DNA of 64,000 nucleotides from Acanthacorydalis orientalis (Eukaryota; Arthropoda; Insecta; Megaloptera; Corydalidae): NCBI GenBank assembly GCA_034766995.1, contig CM068317.1, positions 34,327,428 to 34,391,427 of the forward strand, read 5' to 3'. Shown piece by piece: positions 1 to 10,759 of this stretch (position 1 is its first letter; each line of letters starts with the position of its first letter). The notes under the pieces were generated by a model. It saw only the letters and a program-made list of their open reading frames with translations, ran no database searches and was not told where the DNA came from. The position numbers and the translations under genes were made by a program.

Positions 1-804
1 CTGTGATTTGCGTACTGATGAGACGCTTCCATAAATTCACTTGTAATGGTCCGCATTATTGAACAAAAAGTATACTTCATGGAAAAAAAGATTCCGTTAG
101 CACACAAAGATGAAATTATTCCTATAGTAAAAATTTAAATTACAATAAATATAAATGATTTGTCATTATTTCTTGAAAAGATTAATACTTCTTTATTTTT
201 TTAACTTTATTTGGTAAGCAATAATAATTGAGTTTGTGTTAACATTCTTTCTAATATTCATATTTTGGCAGCTTCGAAGGAAATTGGAATAATAATAATT
301 CATTTTATTTTAAAAATTCTCATTTTCAGTTATATTTTGTCTGCGTATTTCTTACATATTCATTTATATTTTCATCTCGAAAATTGATTCGAAGTTAAGT
401 GTGCGATTTTTTTGAATATAATACTTTTTATTAAAATTCGACAAAAAAATGTTGGTTCTATTAGAAAATTATTTTATAAAAATAATTATATAAAAATATT
501 TTTAAATTCTAACTAAACATTTAACAGAATTACTTGAAATTTCTGTATTGATTGATCATTTTCATTAGTTTTTATACAAATATATGCGGTAGGAAAAAGC
601 TCAGAAAAAATAATTTTCAATCGTGAATACATACCACAAACAACAATTATATATTTCGATTATGAATTTAAGTTAAAAATAACTTATATGAACATTAAAT
701 TGACATTTTTTTTATGGATAAAACCAACATTGAAACAAATAAGAAAACCGTGTTTGAAAAGATAATCAGAGTCTCTGTTCAGTGTTCACATTTCCACTGG
801 CGAA
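1..804. other. A+T-rich stretch, no gene seen
   Basis: Low-complexity A+T-rich DNA with many stops in all six frames. I see no transposon end, RNA gene or exon-like island until about 780, where base composition becomes more mixed. Confidence 0.6.
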
Positions 805-990
805 CTAAAGTATAGTTCGATGATTCTTTTTCATGTCATATAATCTCATTCGTGTCGCACGGCTGGCTGATGCGGATACGAAACAGGATTTGTCCTGTAA
901 TTGTCCTTCTCCTTTGATATAATCATACTGGTGAACAAGTGCGATGACAATTATTATTGTAACGAAACGTCCGGCCTGGATTATTGTCAT
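805..990 (-). CDS. Candidate small secreted peptide (61 aa), unrecognised
   Basis: I do not recognise this protein. The frame starts at an ATG (one codon after a GTG) and ends in TAG. Residues about 2-20 carry a hydrophobic run (FVTIIIVIALV) that could be a signal peptide. The remainder is short, polar and basic with one Cys (KGEGQLQDKSCFV), ending in a charged tail. The island from about 780 to 1040 is clearly richer in G+C than its flanks, which favours a conserved or coding segment. Against this, no promoter or poly(A) signal is obvious, no homologue is known to me, and 61 codons is within chance length. It could equally be a conserved non-coding element. Confidence 0.2.
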   Translation of the reverse strand: MTIIQAGRFVTIIIVIALVHQYDYIKGEGQLQDKSCFVSASASRATRMRLYDMKKNHRTIL

Positions 991-1028
991 CACTACACGT
1001 CAGGCATCACTGTCTATACAGTGTAGTG
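991..1028. repeat. Short inverted repeat just upstream of the 61-aa ORF
   Basis: CACTACAC at 991-998 is matched by GTGTAGTG at 1021-1028. A competing inner hairpin is CACTGT-CTAT-ACAGTG at 1008-1023. It lies immediately 5' of the minus-strand ORF start. A regulatory role is speculation. Confidence 0.35.
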
Positions 1029-1040
1029 GCAACAAATTAT

Positions 1041-2497
1041 TTATGTTCTGTCGACTGTGACATGTATATTATAGTGAATAACGAAGTTATCACGATATTA
1101 ATCATGTTCTTTCTGTCTTGTCTTACAATAATACAAAATAAAAGATTGTCTAGTAGTTAAGATCGTTTACTTGTAATGTAATAAAATGCAAAGCACATAA
1201 ATATAATAAAATCTTCATTATTTATATGATCAAGAAAAGATTAAAACTTATTAAAAAAGTTATGTTTGACTACCTATTTTATAAATTAATTTCTATTTTA
1301 TTTTCTTGATCAGTACTTACAAATATTGAAAAATCTTGAATATAAAGAATAAGAAATTGTTTAATTTATTCAAATACTTTGTACGAATTATATATTTTTT
1401 GTAAACTCAGAAAATATAATTATAAAAAATAATTATAAGTAAAAATAATCACTTAATTTATAATAAATTATCCTTTGAGATATTGAATGATTGGAAATCC
1501 TCGAAATGTTTAAAAATATAATTATTTATTTTTAACTCCATTTATGTTGTTTACTTATTTTTTTTAATTTTTTTGGGATGTTTTTTTGTTATTATTTTCC
1601 TTAACTGCATCATTAATATAGATTTTCTTCAGGTGGCTTAGATTTTTATATTTATTGTAAAATCTTAACTTTAAACAATAAATATTAATTAGAAATGAAG
1701 TATAGGCTGAAATGGGTTACAAAAAAGGTCAAAAATCTATATAAAAATTGGGTTGAGTAAAGCAATAATTTGATAATTAAATAATAAATTTTAATCGTGT
1801 TAATAACATGTCAGTTTGGGATAAATGTTAATTAATGGCGAAAGTAAAAATAAGCTTTTCATAAATAAGCTGTCATTACAATTTCCTTGTTTTAGACTTC
1901 TATTTTAAGAAGAATATATAACGATGAAATGGTTCTAGAATGCCAGATTAGAATTCATTTTACTCTTTTTTTTTATTGAAAATAAATATTTTCTTCTTAA
2001 TTACTTCATATTTATATTATTGTCATCTGTTCAAAATGAAGCAAATATTTTTTTAAAAAAATAATTTTATACTAGATATCCATTAAAGATTTAAATAAAC
2101 AAAATAGTATTGGAAACAGTTAAGTTCGTAGAACAAACTGCTTTTTTTAGTAAAACTAAACTAATTTACGTTTCATTGTTAATATTTTTCCTATATACTT
2201 CTATTATTCATGACTCGACCATATTATTTACTAATATATATTCTAGAATTTTCATTTTCTATAACCGGTTTGTCATTTACCTGAAAATAACCCAAGTCGA
2301 AACCTTTCTTAGAAAACAAAATCTAAGTAATGACCTAAAGCATTACAATTAATTAAGTATGATTTATCTCAGTTCTTTTATCACTTCGCTAGAATTTTCC
2401 TGTTTACAATATTAATTTAATTCGAATCAAGCATTTTCTACTTTTTTAATATTTAAGATTTTTTACCTCATATTTAAATGATTACATATTTTTTCAT

Positions 2498-2545
<48 letters not shown>

Positions 2546-3126
2546 TATATGATTATTTAAATTGTTAAATACTTTTTTTATCGAGAAAAAGAAATATTTT
2601 TATGTTGATTGAAATATTGTTGTGCTATATTTTAAGTGACTAGTTATGTTCATTTTTCAATTATTATTTTTTTATAATTAAAATATTGATACATATTTTA
2701 ATGAATACTTAATTCGAATTTATGTAGATATAAAAGTATAACCATCTACTTATACACAAGACAAGTAATAATACAGTATTTTCTTGAAAATGTATAAAAT
2801 TATGACACTTTTTATGAACAGTACAAGTACAAATTTCTATAAACAATAATGAATTGAAATATTTTTAAAGTAATATAATATCACAAAATATTTCCTATGT
2901 GGTATGAACATTTTTATAAGAATGTTGAAGTATGAAAAGGATAATCAATACCAATAAGCAGTTTTATAAAAGTTCAGACTTCATTCATATTTAAAAGTAA
3001 TCCAGTATTCATTTTGATTAGAACTTGTGAAACATACTCATACACATATAATAGACGTTGTTCGAAACATAGGAAGTGTTTCGTTGTGTTAAAACAGCTA
3101 TACAGATACATTTCTGTTCAATTCGT
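1041..3126. other. A+T-rich stretch with one microsatellite
   Basis: Apart from the (TA)n tract at 2501-2543 I see only A+T-rich filler. An 80-codon plus frame at 2110-2352 starts at TTG and is composed mainly of F, I, Y, L and K; I treat it as chance. Confidence 0.55.
2501..2543. repeat. (AT)n microsatellite
   Basis: Uninterrupted AT dinucleotides over about 43 bp. Confidence 0.95.
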
Positions 3127-3402
3127 CTATTGATTTATTCCACACGAGATGATTGAAACTGAAAGCAGATTATAGGATAACAGAAGCTCATGCCACTTTG
3201 GAATCGTTGTTGTTTTAGGTATATGCTTTTGGGGCATTGGTGCCGAACGTTTTTTAGTTGTTATTGTTTGTGTTTCAGTTGCAATATTCATTGAAATGGC
3301 TTTATAATCTTTATCAACACTACTGGAATGTATGTAAAGTTCGTTTTTGTTCGTTTTTAACAGGACAACACCAATAAACAGAATATAAATATTTATTGTC
3401 AT
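3127..3402 (-). CDS. Candidate secreted or prohormone-like peptide (91 aa), unrecognised
   Basis: This is one of the two most gene-like frames in the window; I cannot name a family. The ATG at 3402 has A at -3. Residues 1-16 (MTINIYILFIGVVLLK) form a convincing hydrophobic signal-peptide-like start. A polar, Thr/Ser-rich middle follows, then a tribasic KKR at about residues 50-52. Prohormone convertases often cleave after such sites, and the downstream segment begins SAPMPQKHIPKTTTIPKWH. The island is visibly richer in G+C than its flanks. Single-exon and first-exon models are both possible. The function (neuropeptide precursor, venom-like peptide, or neither) is inference only. It could still be a chance frame, since 91 codons is near the chance limit at this composition. 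Confidence 0.35.
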   Translation of the reverse strand: MTINIYILFIGVVLLKTNKNELYIHSSSVDKDYKAISMNIATETQTITTKKRSAPMPQKHIPKTTTIPKWHELLLSYNLLSVSIISCGINQ

Positions 3403-3551
3403 TATTTTGTATGACAATCGTGAAAGTGATAATTGTTTTTATGTATTTGAGAATTTCCGTATGTGATCCTGTTTTCAATATTTTTAACACGTCGTTATTT
3501 TAGAGATTAAAACAGATCTTTTGTGATGGAAAGTTTGTGAGAACGATTTTG

Positions 3552-3559
3552 TTTAAATA
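3552..3559 (-). promoter_or_regulatory. Possible TATA-like box upstream of the 91-aa ORF
   Basis: TATTTAAA on the minus strand, about 150 bp upstream of the ATG at 3402. Such strings are common in A+T-rich DNA, so this is weak. Confidence 0.12.
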
Positions 3560-4574
3560 GAATTTTACGCACATATTAAGATTGAAAAGGCAATTTTATT
3601 TTGTAAGTAAAACTTACACATTTTATGTGCGATGTTCGAATAAAATTTTATGCATTTTTATAAAAAATATTGTCTTTTTTGAAACATTTCTTATTTTCTT
3701 ATATTCATATAATAATAAATACTTATGCACAAATGAATAATTTTTTAAATTCACATACCATAAAAAAATCTCATCAAAAATGTTCAAAAAATGTGCATAA
3801 GCATCAATCATTTTTGATTGTTGCGCGTTTGATTTAGATGGTGTTTAGAACAATACAATATTCTAAAATGGTTGAAAATTTTTTTGTGATTTGTGTCACA
3901 AGAAAATAATTCAACTGTAAAAATAAATTTACTTAGAGCCTCACGATAAAATGATTTTATACTTTTATTAATTTATAATAAAATTGAAACTTTTATATCA
4001 TTTTTTTCTATTCAGTATTTATTCTAACAAGATTAAAAAAACACAGGTATACAATAACTAATTAATAATATGTATGTTTTCAGGTGAAAATTATAATTTT
4101 CAAAAATAATGTGCAAGGTTCTTGCATACAGTTTTATATTGGTAAAAACTAATTATATTAATTTTATTTATTTATATTATTTCTTAAATACATTAATTAT
4201 AAAACAGTTTTTTTAAAACATGATTTCATTACTTGTTATATATTCTAGTTTATTATTTATTTTATTCTTTATTTAACTGTTACACTACTTGTTTTGTTAC
4301 ATACGCCACTCGGAACAGAAATACAAAGTCATTATTTTAAAGTAGTCGGTTGCTGTAGTTTAGTTTTCTGGATAGAATTCTATATATATATATATACTGA
4401 ACAAAGCGAAAAGCATGTATACTAATATTTTTTATGTTTTATGTATTTGAGTGCATTAAATCGAATGCTTTCAAGAGAATTTCTTCATTCGTTATATTCA
4501 CTGTAAGGTATAAGGTATATATGACGTCGTAATGAGGAAGTTGAGACTCTTTTTTTGGTGTACGATGTAGCTTC
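3560..4574. other. A+T-rich stretch, no gene seen
   Basis: A short (TA)n tract lies at about 4379-4397. A minus frame at 3623-3811 opens with ATG but is made of low-complexity aromatic and aliphatic residues; I consider it chance. Confidence 0.5.
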
Positions 4575-4724
4575 AGTCGGTAGAGTAACGCTAACTCAAC
4601 ATTAAATGGCAGTATGAGTGACGTTTTGATCTTGCGGCGTCAGCAAGCGAACAGTCGGTAACAACGTACGCTGTCAAGTCGACTGAGTAGTGTAGTACAG
4701 ATGTGTTAGAGTACTGATCGCCAA
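4575..4724 (+). other. Possible non-coding first exon with splice donor
   Basis: A mixed-composition island starts with TTCAGTCGG, matching the arthropod initiator core TCAGT with its A at 4575. It ends at CGCCAA followed by GTAAGG, a good donor beginning at 4725. No long open frame runs through it, so if transcribed it would be 5' UTR or a non-coding RNA exon. There is no TATA box. The call rests on composition plus two short motifs and is provisional. Confidence 0.2.
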
Positions 4725-5489
4725 GTAAGGCAATAACAAGCGGAAAAAGAGTTTCGGATACAAGATAGGTCTACACAGTCGTGTTAATAGTGTTTCGTTG
4801 TTTCCTATTTTGGGTTTTCTATATTTAGATAAAAAAATTGTCCGTAAATACAATTAAAAAATTAAGTAACATCAAAACATACTTCCTTAGTAACACATGA
4901 CGGTTACTTTTTGACAACTTTAAAATTTTTTTCTTGAATTCATTAACGATACAAATTTGAACAAAATGTGAACAAATTCTTATGAATAATATATATGTCA
5001 TATTTTAAATATGTTACTTTTATTGAATTATTTCCTTTAAAGCAAAAGTCATGAATAAAAGTCGAATAAAAAATAATAATATTTAATTTAAGTTAACCCT
5101 AATTGGGTCATTTTAGTTTTCTTTTAATTTTTTGATTCGATTTTTCAGTTTCATTTTTATAATTTTTAATATGCTATATAGTAAGTTAATTGGCTTTAAA
5201 TAAATTAAAAGAGAATTAATCGCGGACGTTGTCAATTATATTTTCGTTTGACGATATTTTTATCAAGATGAATCATATATTATAGAAATTATCAGTATAA
5301 TAAGTTAAGTTCATTTGACCAAAACTACTAAATACTTCATTTTGATTAACTAGAAAATTATTCGTATCAATACTTACTTGTTATTGTGAAATGTAAGTCC
5401 TGAATCCTAAAATTATTCAGTAATTTATCCTGAAGATATTAAAAATATTCAGAATATATAGACATTGCTACGTGAAAATAGGAACCGTC

Positions 5490-5530
<41 letters not shown>

Positions 5531-5799
5531 TTATAGTTATTTGAAATCCAATTATATTTATCTAATGAAATCATAGTATATTATACTATTTAAAATAATG
5601 ATTATAGAATTAACTTTGAGTTGAAACTTCTTTAAATTTATTTTTCTTTTTAAAATCTCCGTCAGGTGATATTTCTGTGTATATTTGTACTATTTACAAA
5701 AATAGTAAAAATAAATAAGATAAATAACATATTATCCTTTTTGATTGCGTAGGTAAAATAAGTATAGCGTTTTTTTTTCGTGTACAAAATATATTAATA

Positions 5800-5803
<4 letters not shown>

Positions 5804-5834
<31 letters not shown>
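5804..5834. repeat. (TA)n microsatellite, followed by TGTA-rich repeat
   Basis: TA dinucleotides, then degenerate GTAT repeats and a second short (TA)n to about 5875. Confidence 0.9.
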
Positions 5835-5839
<5 letters not shown>

Positions 5840-6520
5840 TTGTATGTATTGTATGTATGTATGTATATATATATATGAAAATAAATAATGATATTAAAAG
5901 CAATAAATGTCATATAGTATTTACGTTCATGAAAAAGACATTTTAAAATCCTCTCAGACATACTTGACAATATAAGCTTTGTAACGAACATGGAAAAGTG
6001 CTACATTATTTTCGAACTGAACATCTATAAAGTCATTTCTACACAATACGTGATTTTACGACTTTTTCACCGACTACCATAAAACTTAAACATTTTCATT
6101 TGATTTTATTGTATTCTACACAAAGGTAAACAAATAAATGAAGCATTGATTGAATCTATATATATATATATATGTATGTATAATCAATAATTTATATCTT
6201 AATATACTTTTATACCGACAACAATAAAAATGTTGACGTAAAATCAAAATGAAACGAATTAACATTATAATAAAATTGAACAGGTGCTATCGTAAATTGA
6301 AATGTATTGAACTTGAATGTCGTAAAAGAAATAAGAAAATTTATAAGTTTTTTTAAATTATCGATTTGTAATTTTTTTAATAATTGTAATTTTCTTATAA
6401 TTTTTGAACATTATCTGAATAGTTATGAATAGTTTTGTGATATACTTCTCATTTTATAATAAATCTTTGTATTTTTTTAAAAGTTAAACCGCACAAGTTA
6501 ACAACAAACACATACATATA

Positions 6521-6523
<3 letters not shown>

Positions 6524-6572
<49 letters not shown>
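6524..6572. repeat. (AT)n microsatellite
   Basis: Uninterrupted AT dinucleotides, ending in TACACACA. Confidence 0.95.
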
Positions 6573-6579
<7 letters not shown>

Positions 6580-7120
6580 TCCTATGCATCTTCTACTTTA
6601 ATATATTCAGTATGTTTATAATCGAATAGAATTGAAAATGTAAACAATAAGACTGTTTATTTATAAGAAACATTCGCACTTTCATGTTAACTTTATCTTT
6701 TTTATATGTTCCCATCCCTGATGTGTATGTCACATTGATTTTCTTTTTATATCACCAACTGACGTGACATATGAAAGAGAAAACTTGATATAAAACTGAT
6801 AAAAGTTTTCCAGTTTTTCGAAGCATAAGAATGCTGACGGGATATGGGATATAAGGATTGTAAAAATAATATATCTTTATTGAAAATATGGGTTGAAAGA
6901 AGATTTTATTGCCATATTTTATATGACGTATGTGCGGGTTGTTTGAAGAACTGGAAATAATATAAATCTATGACTTGAAGTGTTAAACGTAATGTGGTAT
7001 TTTAAATTTTGATTTTTACTTTCAGATCGCTTTTTATTTGACACATTTTTATGTATATTTCATTGTATTTCTTTTCTTTCATCTAATACTATTAATGAAA
7101 TCAAAACGATTCTATTCTTC

Positions 7121-7221
<101 letters not shown>

Positions 7222-8113
7222 CAAGTCATATTTAAAGAAACAACTATTTCTCTTCTTAAATACTAATTTTAGTTTGACAACGTTCAACTTGTTCGTATTA
7301 CTTTAATTTTTAAAATAAAATATTTTTGATCTGCATTCTTGTATAAAAAAATAAATCAGTGTTGAAATATAAAAATATTTTACTAATCATATCATAATGT
7401 ATTCTCATAAATATATAATTTATGTAATTCTTTTTAATTTCCATGTATATTCTATTTTGGACATGGCATTAAATCATCTTTTCTTTATCCTTTGTATTAT
7501 TTTCATCTTTTATAGTTCTCTTAGGATTCTTTCTAACATTTTTATCGCAATACATATAGTTCATTGTTATTTCATATGATTTTATTGTATCAAGAATTGC
7601 TTCCCTAGGCGTGCTTGTATATTTCTTTTTTATGTAGTTTTTTTGTAGTTTTATTGTTACTGTTTGGAAATAAAACTACACGATTTTTTTTACAAAATAT
7701 TTTTATGAATATTTTCAGTAAAAGCTAAAATTAATTTCAACAATTTGATATTAATATTATCATTTACATTTTTTAATTTACAGATAATTTTATCAACTTA
7801 TTTTTTAAATAGCTATTATTGTACAAAAGTTATAATATTTTACATGTATTTATTTAATCATCACAGAAATGATTTTTTTCTTCATTGAAAATGTTCAATA
7901 TTTGATACTGATCATTTTTAATTTTTACTTATGTGGCTTTTGATGTAGATGTTATGTATAGTACCTTGAATATGAACGTATAGGCATTAAAATACTCCTT
8001 AGAATTAATCAAACATAATTAATAATTAATTATTAAATATTTAAGATCAGAAAACTGCTGTGAAGCGAGAGTAAAATTCTTCTGTGAAAGTTAATATAGC
8101 AAAACCAAAACTA

Positions 8114-8673
8114 TTAGATTGGTAGGAAAGTAATTGCGATTATTATTTCCTGAATTTTAACCTTATTTTTTTTCAATGAAACTGTCATTTCCTCGTATTT
8201 ATATTAATATAATTTATAGTGTATTTTTCGATCTGTATTTTGGTAACATCTACTTTGGTTTTATTATTAATTTTTCTTCAAATTAGGCTATTGAATTAAA
8301 GACTGAAAAGAAGTAAATAACAGCATTTTTTTGTATGAGTTCAAAACGGGTGATAAAGCACCAGAAATTACTCGTAAACTAAACGATGCTTTTGGTATGA
8401 GTACTGTTAAGGAATATACTGTGCAATGATGATCTCAAAAATTTCATGCTGGGGATGAGAGTTTTGAAGATGAAGAAGGCCGTTGGCATCTTCAGTTCAT
8501 AACAACCAACTGAAGGCGTTAGTTGATTCAAAACTACACACAACAATTCGAGAGCTCGTACAAAAGTTACACGTTAGTCATCCAACAGTTCTAGACTACT
8601 TAAAACAGCTAGCAGAGAAAAAAGTATATAAATATGAAAGTCATAAATCTCAATTATTTTTCTACTAACCTAA
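8114..8673 (+). mobile_element. Internally deleted mariner element, copy 1 (both ends and TA target duplication)
   Basis: A complete but non-autonomous Tc1/mariner-superfamily element of about 560 bp. The left end TTAGATTGGTAGGAAAGTAA is matched in inverted form at the right end, and TA dinucleotides flank both sides (8112-8113, 8674-8675). Inside are fragments of the transposase N-terminal DNA-binding region: EFKTGDKAPEITRKLNDAFG (from about 8339), FHAGDESFEDEEGR, then after a frameshift QLKALVDSKLHTTIREL and VSHPTVLDYLKQ, typical of the mariner helix-turn-helix. The sequence then passes directly to the 3' untranslated end, so the whole DDE/D catalytic domain is missing. In-frame stops and frameshifts show the remaining transposase is dead. 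Confidence 0.92.
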
Positions 8674-8699
8674 TAAATAAAATATGCCAATTTTTTGTC

Positions 8700-9168
8700 A
8701 GATTAAATTGAAAAAGTAAGTTTTTTTCTATCAATTAGTGATTATTGCTAATTTATAAATATAATACTTTAATTGTACGCATTGATTCAAATAAAATTCG
8801 AGTTCAAAAAATGTTTGTCTAGATATAAGGAAGTTATTCTATTTTTAAATATTAGATTATCTATAAAATAAATCGATATAAAAACAAAAATGTACAAATA
8901 GTTTTGTCGTATAGTATTATACAGCTTATAAGGTTAGACTCTTTGTTTTCATCGAACATAAAAGCTTGATATTGATTTTTAACTTGTATGTTTATGTCTT
9001 ATTTTCAAAGTGTCCTCCATTTATACTATCCAGATTCGTCTGGACATACCTATTGCTCTCTTTTTTGGTTACACAGAGTCAAATACCTTCCAATCTCATC
9101 TTTTCTTGCCTCGCCGTGAAATATATCCGAACTATTCAAGACTATTCTTTCAATTATTCTTTTTTCAG
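8700..9168. other. A+T-rich stretch leading into pyrimidine-rich segment
   Basis: 8700-8960 is plain A+T-rich DNA. From about 9000 the plus strand becomes pyrimidine-rich and ends in a polypyrimidine tract before the acceptor at 9168. An 89-codon frame (8966-9235) starts at TTG and overlaps another frame; its upstream part is probably intronic-type sequence. Confidence 0.4.
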
Positions 9169-9235
9169 CGTAGATTCCATCTTAAATACTGACATTTCTA
9201 GTATGGTGCAATTTGAAGACTTAAACAGTTATTAA
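9169..9235 (+). other. Possible short terminal coding exon
   Basis: A strong 3' splice-site sequence (ATTATTCTTTTTTCAG, ending 9168) is followed by one base and 21 sense codons ending in TAA. The frame reads VDSILNTDISSMVQFEDL and then three more residues before the stop. It is acidic and hydrophobic, unlike the low-complexity frames nearby. An AATAAA lies about 150 bp downstream (near 9385). I recognise no protein, and no partner exon can be assigned. A fortuitous acceptor is quite possible. Confidence 0.25.
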
Positions 9236-9239
9236 ATAA

Positions 9240-10615
9240 TCTATGTTTACAGTTAGGTTCTTTTCTTAGCGTTTAAAATTCATATCTAAGATTCAAAAGT
9301 CATAAACAAGCCACTATTATGTTTATGACTTGTGATCGTATAAATTTTTTACGTTCTTGATTAAGAATTTATGGAATATACTAATAATAAATTGGTGTTA
9401 AAAAAGCATACACGACATTTTCTTGTTTAGAAAAAAGATTTCTCTAAGATAATACTTTTATCTGCTGTAACTGTATCTGATACTTTGAAATATTAAATAA
9501 TCAAAAACTTAAACATAATTTTATGGTTAATGTTATTTTTTTCTTGATAAATAATATTATTTCAGCCAATAAAAAAATATTTAAATAAGTAATAAAACGA
9601 ATAAAGATATTTCTTAAAAAAACGGCCGATTTTCTTATATTTGATTATTTATTAATCTATAAAACTGTGCTTAACGAAAGCGAATTGGTGTTTTTTGTAA
9701 TGTGTCACGTTTTTCCTACACACAAAAAAACATATTCATATCATTAAACTCATAAATCATAATTTTACGTAGGAAACCACAAGGTCAAGGAAAATTTCAA
9801 CGAAGCCAGTACATGTACGACGCTTTCGTACATTCACCTCGTTCATAACATACTAATAACATATCTAAAAATAGCTGTAATCTAAGCGAAAAACATTGTA
9901 AATCACACCTTGCAGTCGACTAGCTAAACTCATCTGGCATCTTAATAACTGTTATTGGCACGCACCAATAATTTCATAAAAAATAATGCACTCACTTTAC
10001 TTCCGAATACCGTCCTACAGGTTGCATGATTTTATCCCATAATCGATCTCTGTTTGGCAATATGAACATCGTAGCACTTGTGATAGGTGCGTGTTCGAAC
10101 ACCACTGACGAAATGTCGTGCGTATATACAATAATGCGACATTTTTCTTCTTGTATTACATTGTTTTAGTTGAAATAATATTTTGTTGGTATGATGAAGA
10201 TGGAATCAAAATTGTAATAATAAATAATATATATACATTTATGTCTTGAAATATTAGTATGGCGTGATATTATATCATATTTGATTTTTATGATTGTTAC
10301 TCCACGAAAATATGATTTAGTTGTCAATAAATCAACACAAATTAATAAATTGTTAGATAATAGGAATTTTATCAAGTAGAACACTGATCGTTTCATTACC
10401 AATAGATCAGGTTTATAATTTTTACAACATAAGTGTATAATTATTCTTATCTTGATTTTTTTTATACTCTTATACACTACAATTTGTTCTGTTTTTTGTT
10501 GTGATATACAAGTAATTCTCGAAGAAGTATGTTGAACATAATCAATATTTTTAAAAAATAAAATTATTGAATTAATTACAGTTACTAATAAAAAAAATCA
10601 AACTGTAAACTTTCT
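9240..10615. other. Mixed stretch, no gene assigned
   Basis: 9240-9680 is A+T-rich. About 9700-10150 is compositionally more complex, with GTCGAC, CGTACA and GTGTTCGAACACC strings, but shows no open frame of note and no tRNA fold. A minus frame at 10166-10477 (103 codons, GTG first, ATG at codon 28) has basic and aliphatic low-complexity content, and its length is about what chance allows here. Confidence 0.45.
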
Positions 10616-10748
10616 TTCTAATTAAAAATGTTTAATAAATTACGATTGATCATGTTTTGTTGTTATTTATTTCAATAATAATTCTATCGTCAGAGTAAGC
10701 AACAAAAAATTTGATCAATCATAATTTATTGACGATTTTTAATCAGAA
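10616..10748. repeat. Imperfect palindrome with ~48-bp arms
   Basis: The left arm 10616-10662 (TTCTAATTAAAAATGTTTAA...) is inversely repeated at 10700-10748 (read on the minus strand: TTCTGATTAAAAATCGTCAA...). About 37 bp separates them. The arms resemble the 3' half of the dispersed repeat at 15005, 29706 and 37457, which suggests two copies inserted head to head, or a hairpin-forming element. Confidence 0.7.
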
Positions 10749-10759
10749 TTTTTTTTATT

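Noticed and set aside
2110..2352. 80-codon plus frame
   Set aside because: TTG start, hydrophobic low-complexity content and no composition shift relative to flanks.
3811..3834. TTTTGATTGTTGC, matching the first 13 bases of insect miR-315
   Set aside because: The match stops after 13 bases, the following GCGTTTGATTT differs, and no complementary arm within 100 bp would form a precursor hairpin.
10078..10108. GTGTTCGAACACC resembling a tRNA T-arm (B box)
   Set aside because: No A box, anticodon arm or acceptor pairing at the required spacing on either strand; it is a simple palindrome.
10166..10477. 103-codon minus frame
   Set aside because: It starts at GTG, is low-complexity and A+T-rich, and its length is about what chance yields among the thousands of frames in a 64-kb window of this composition.
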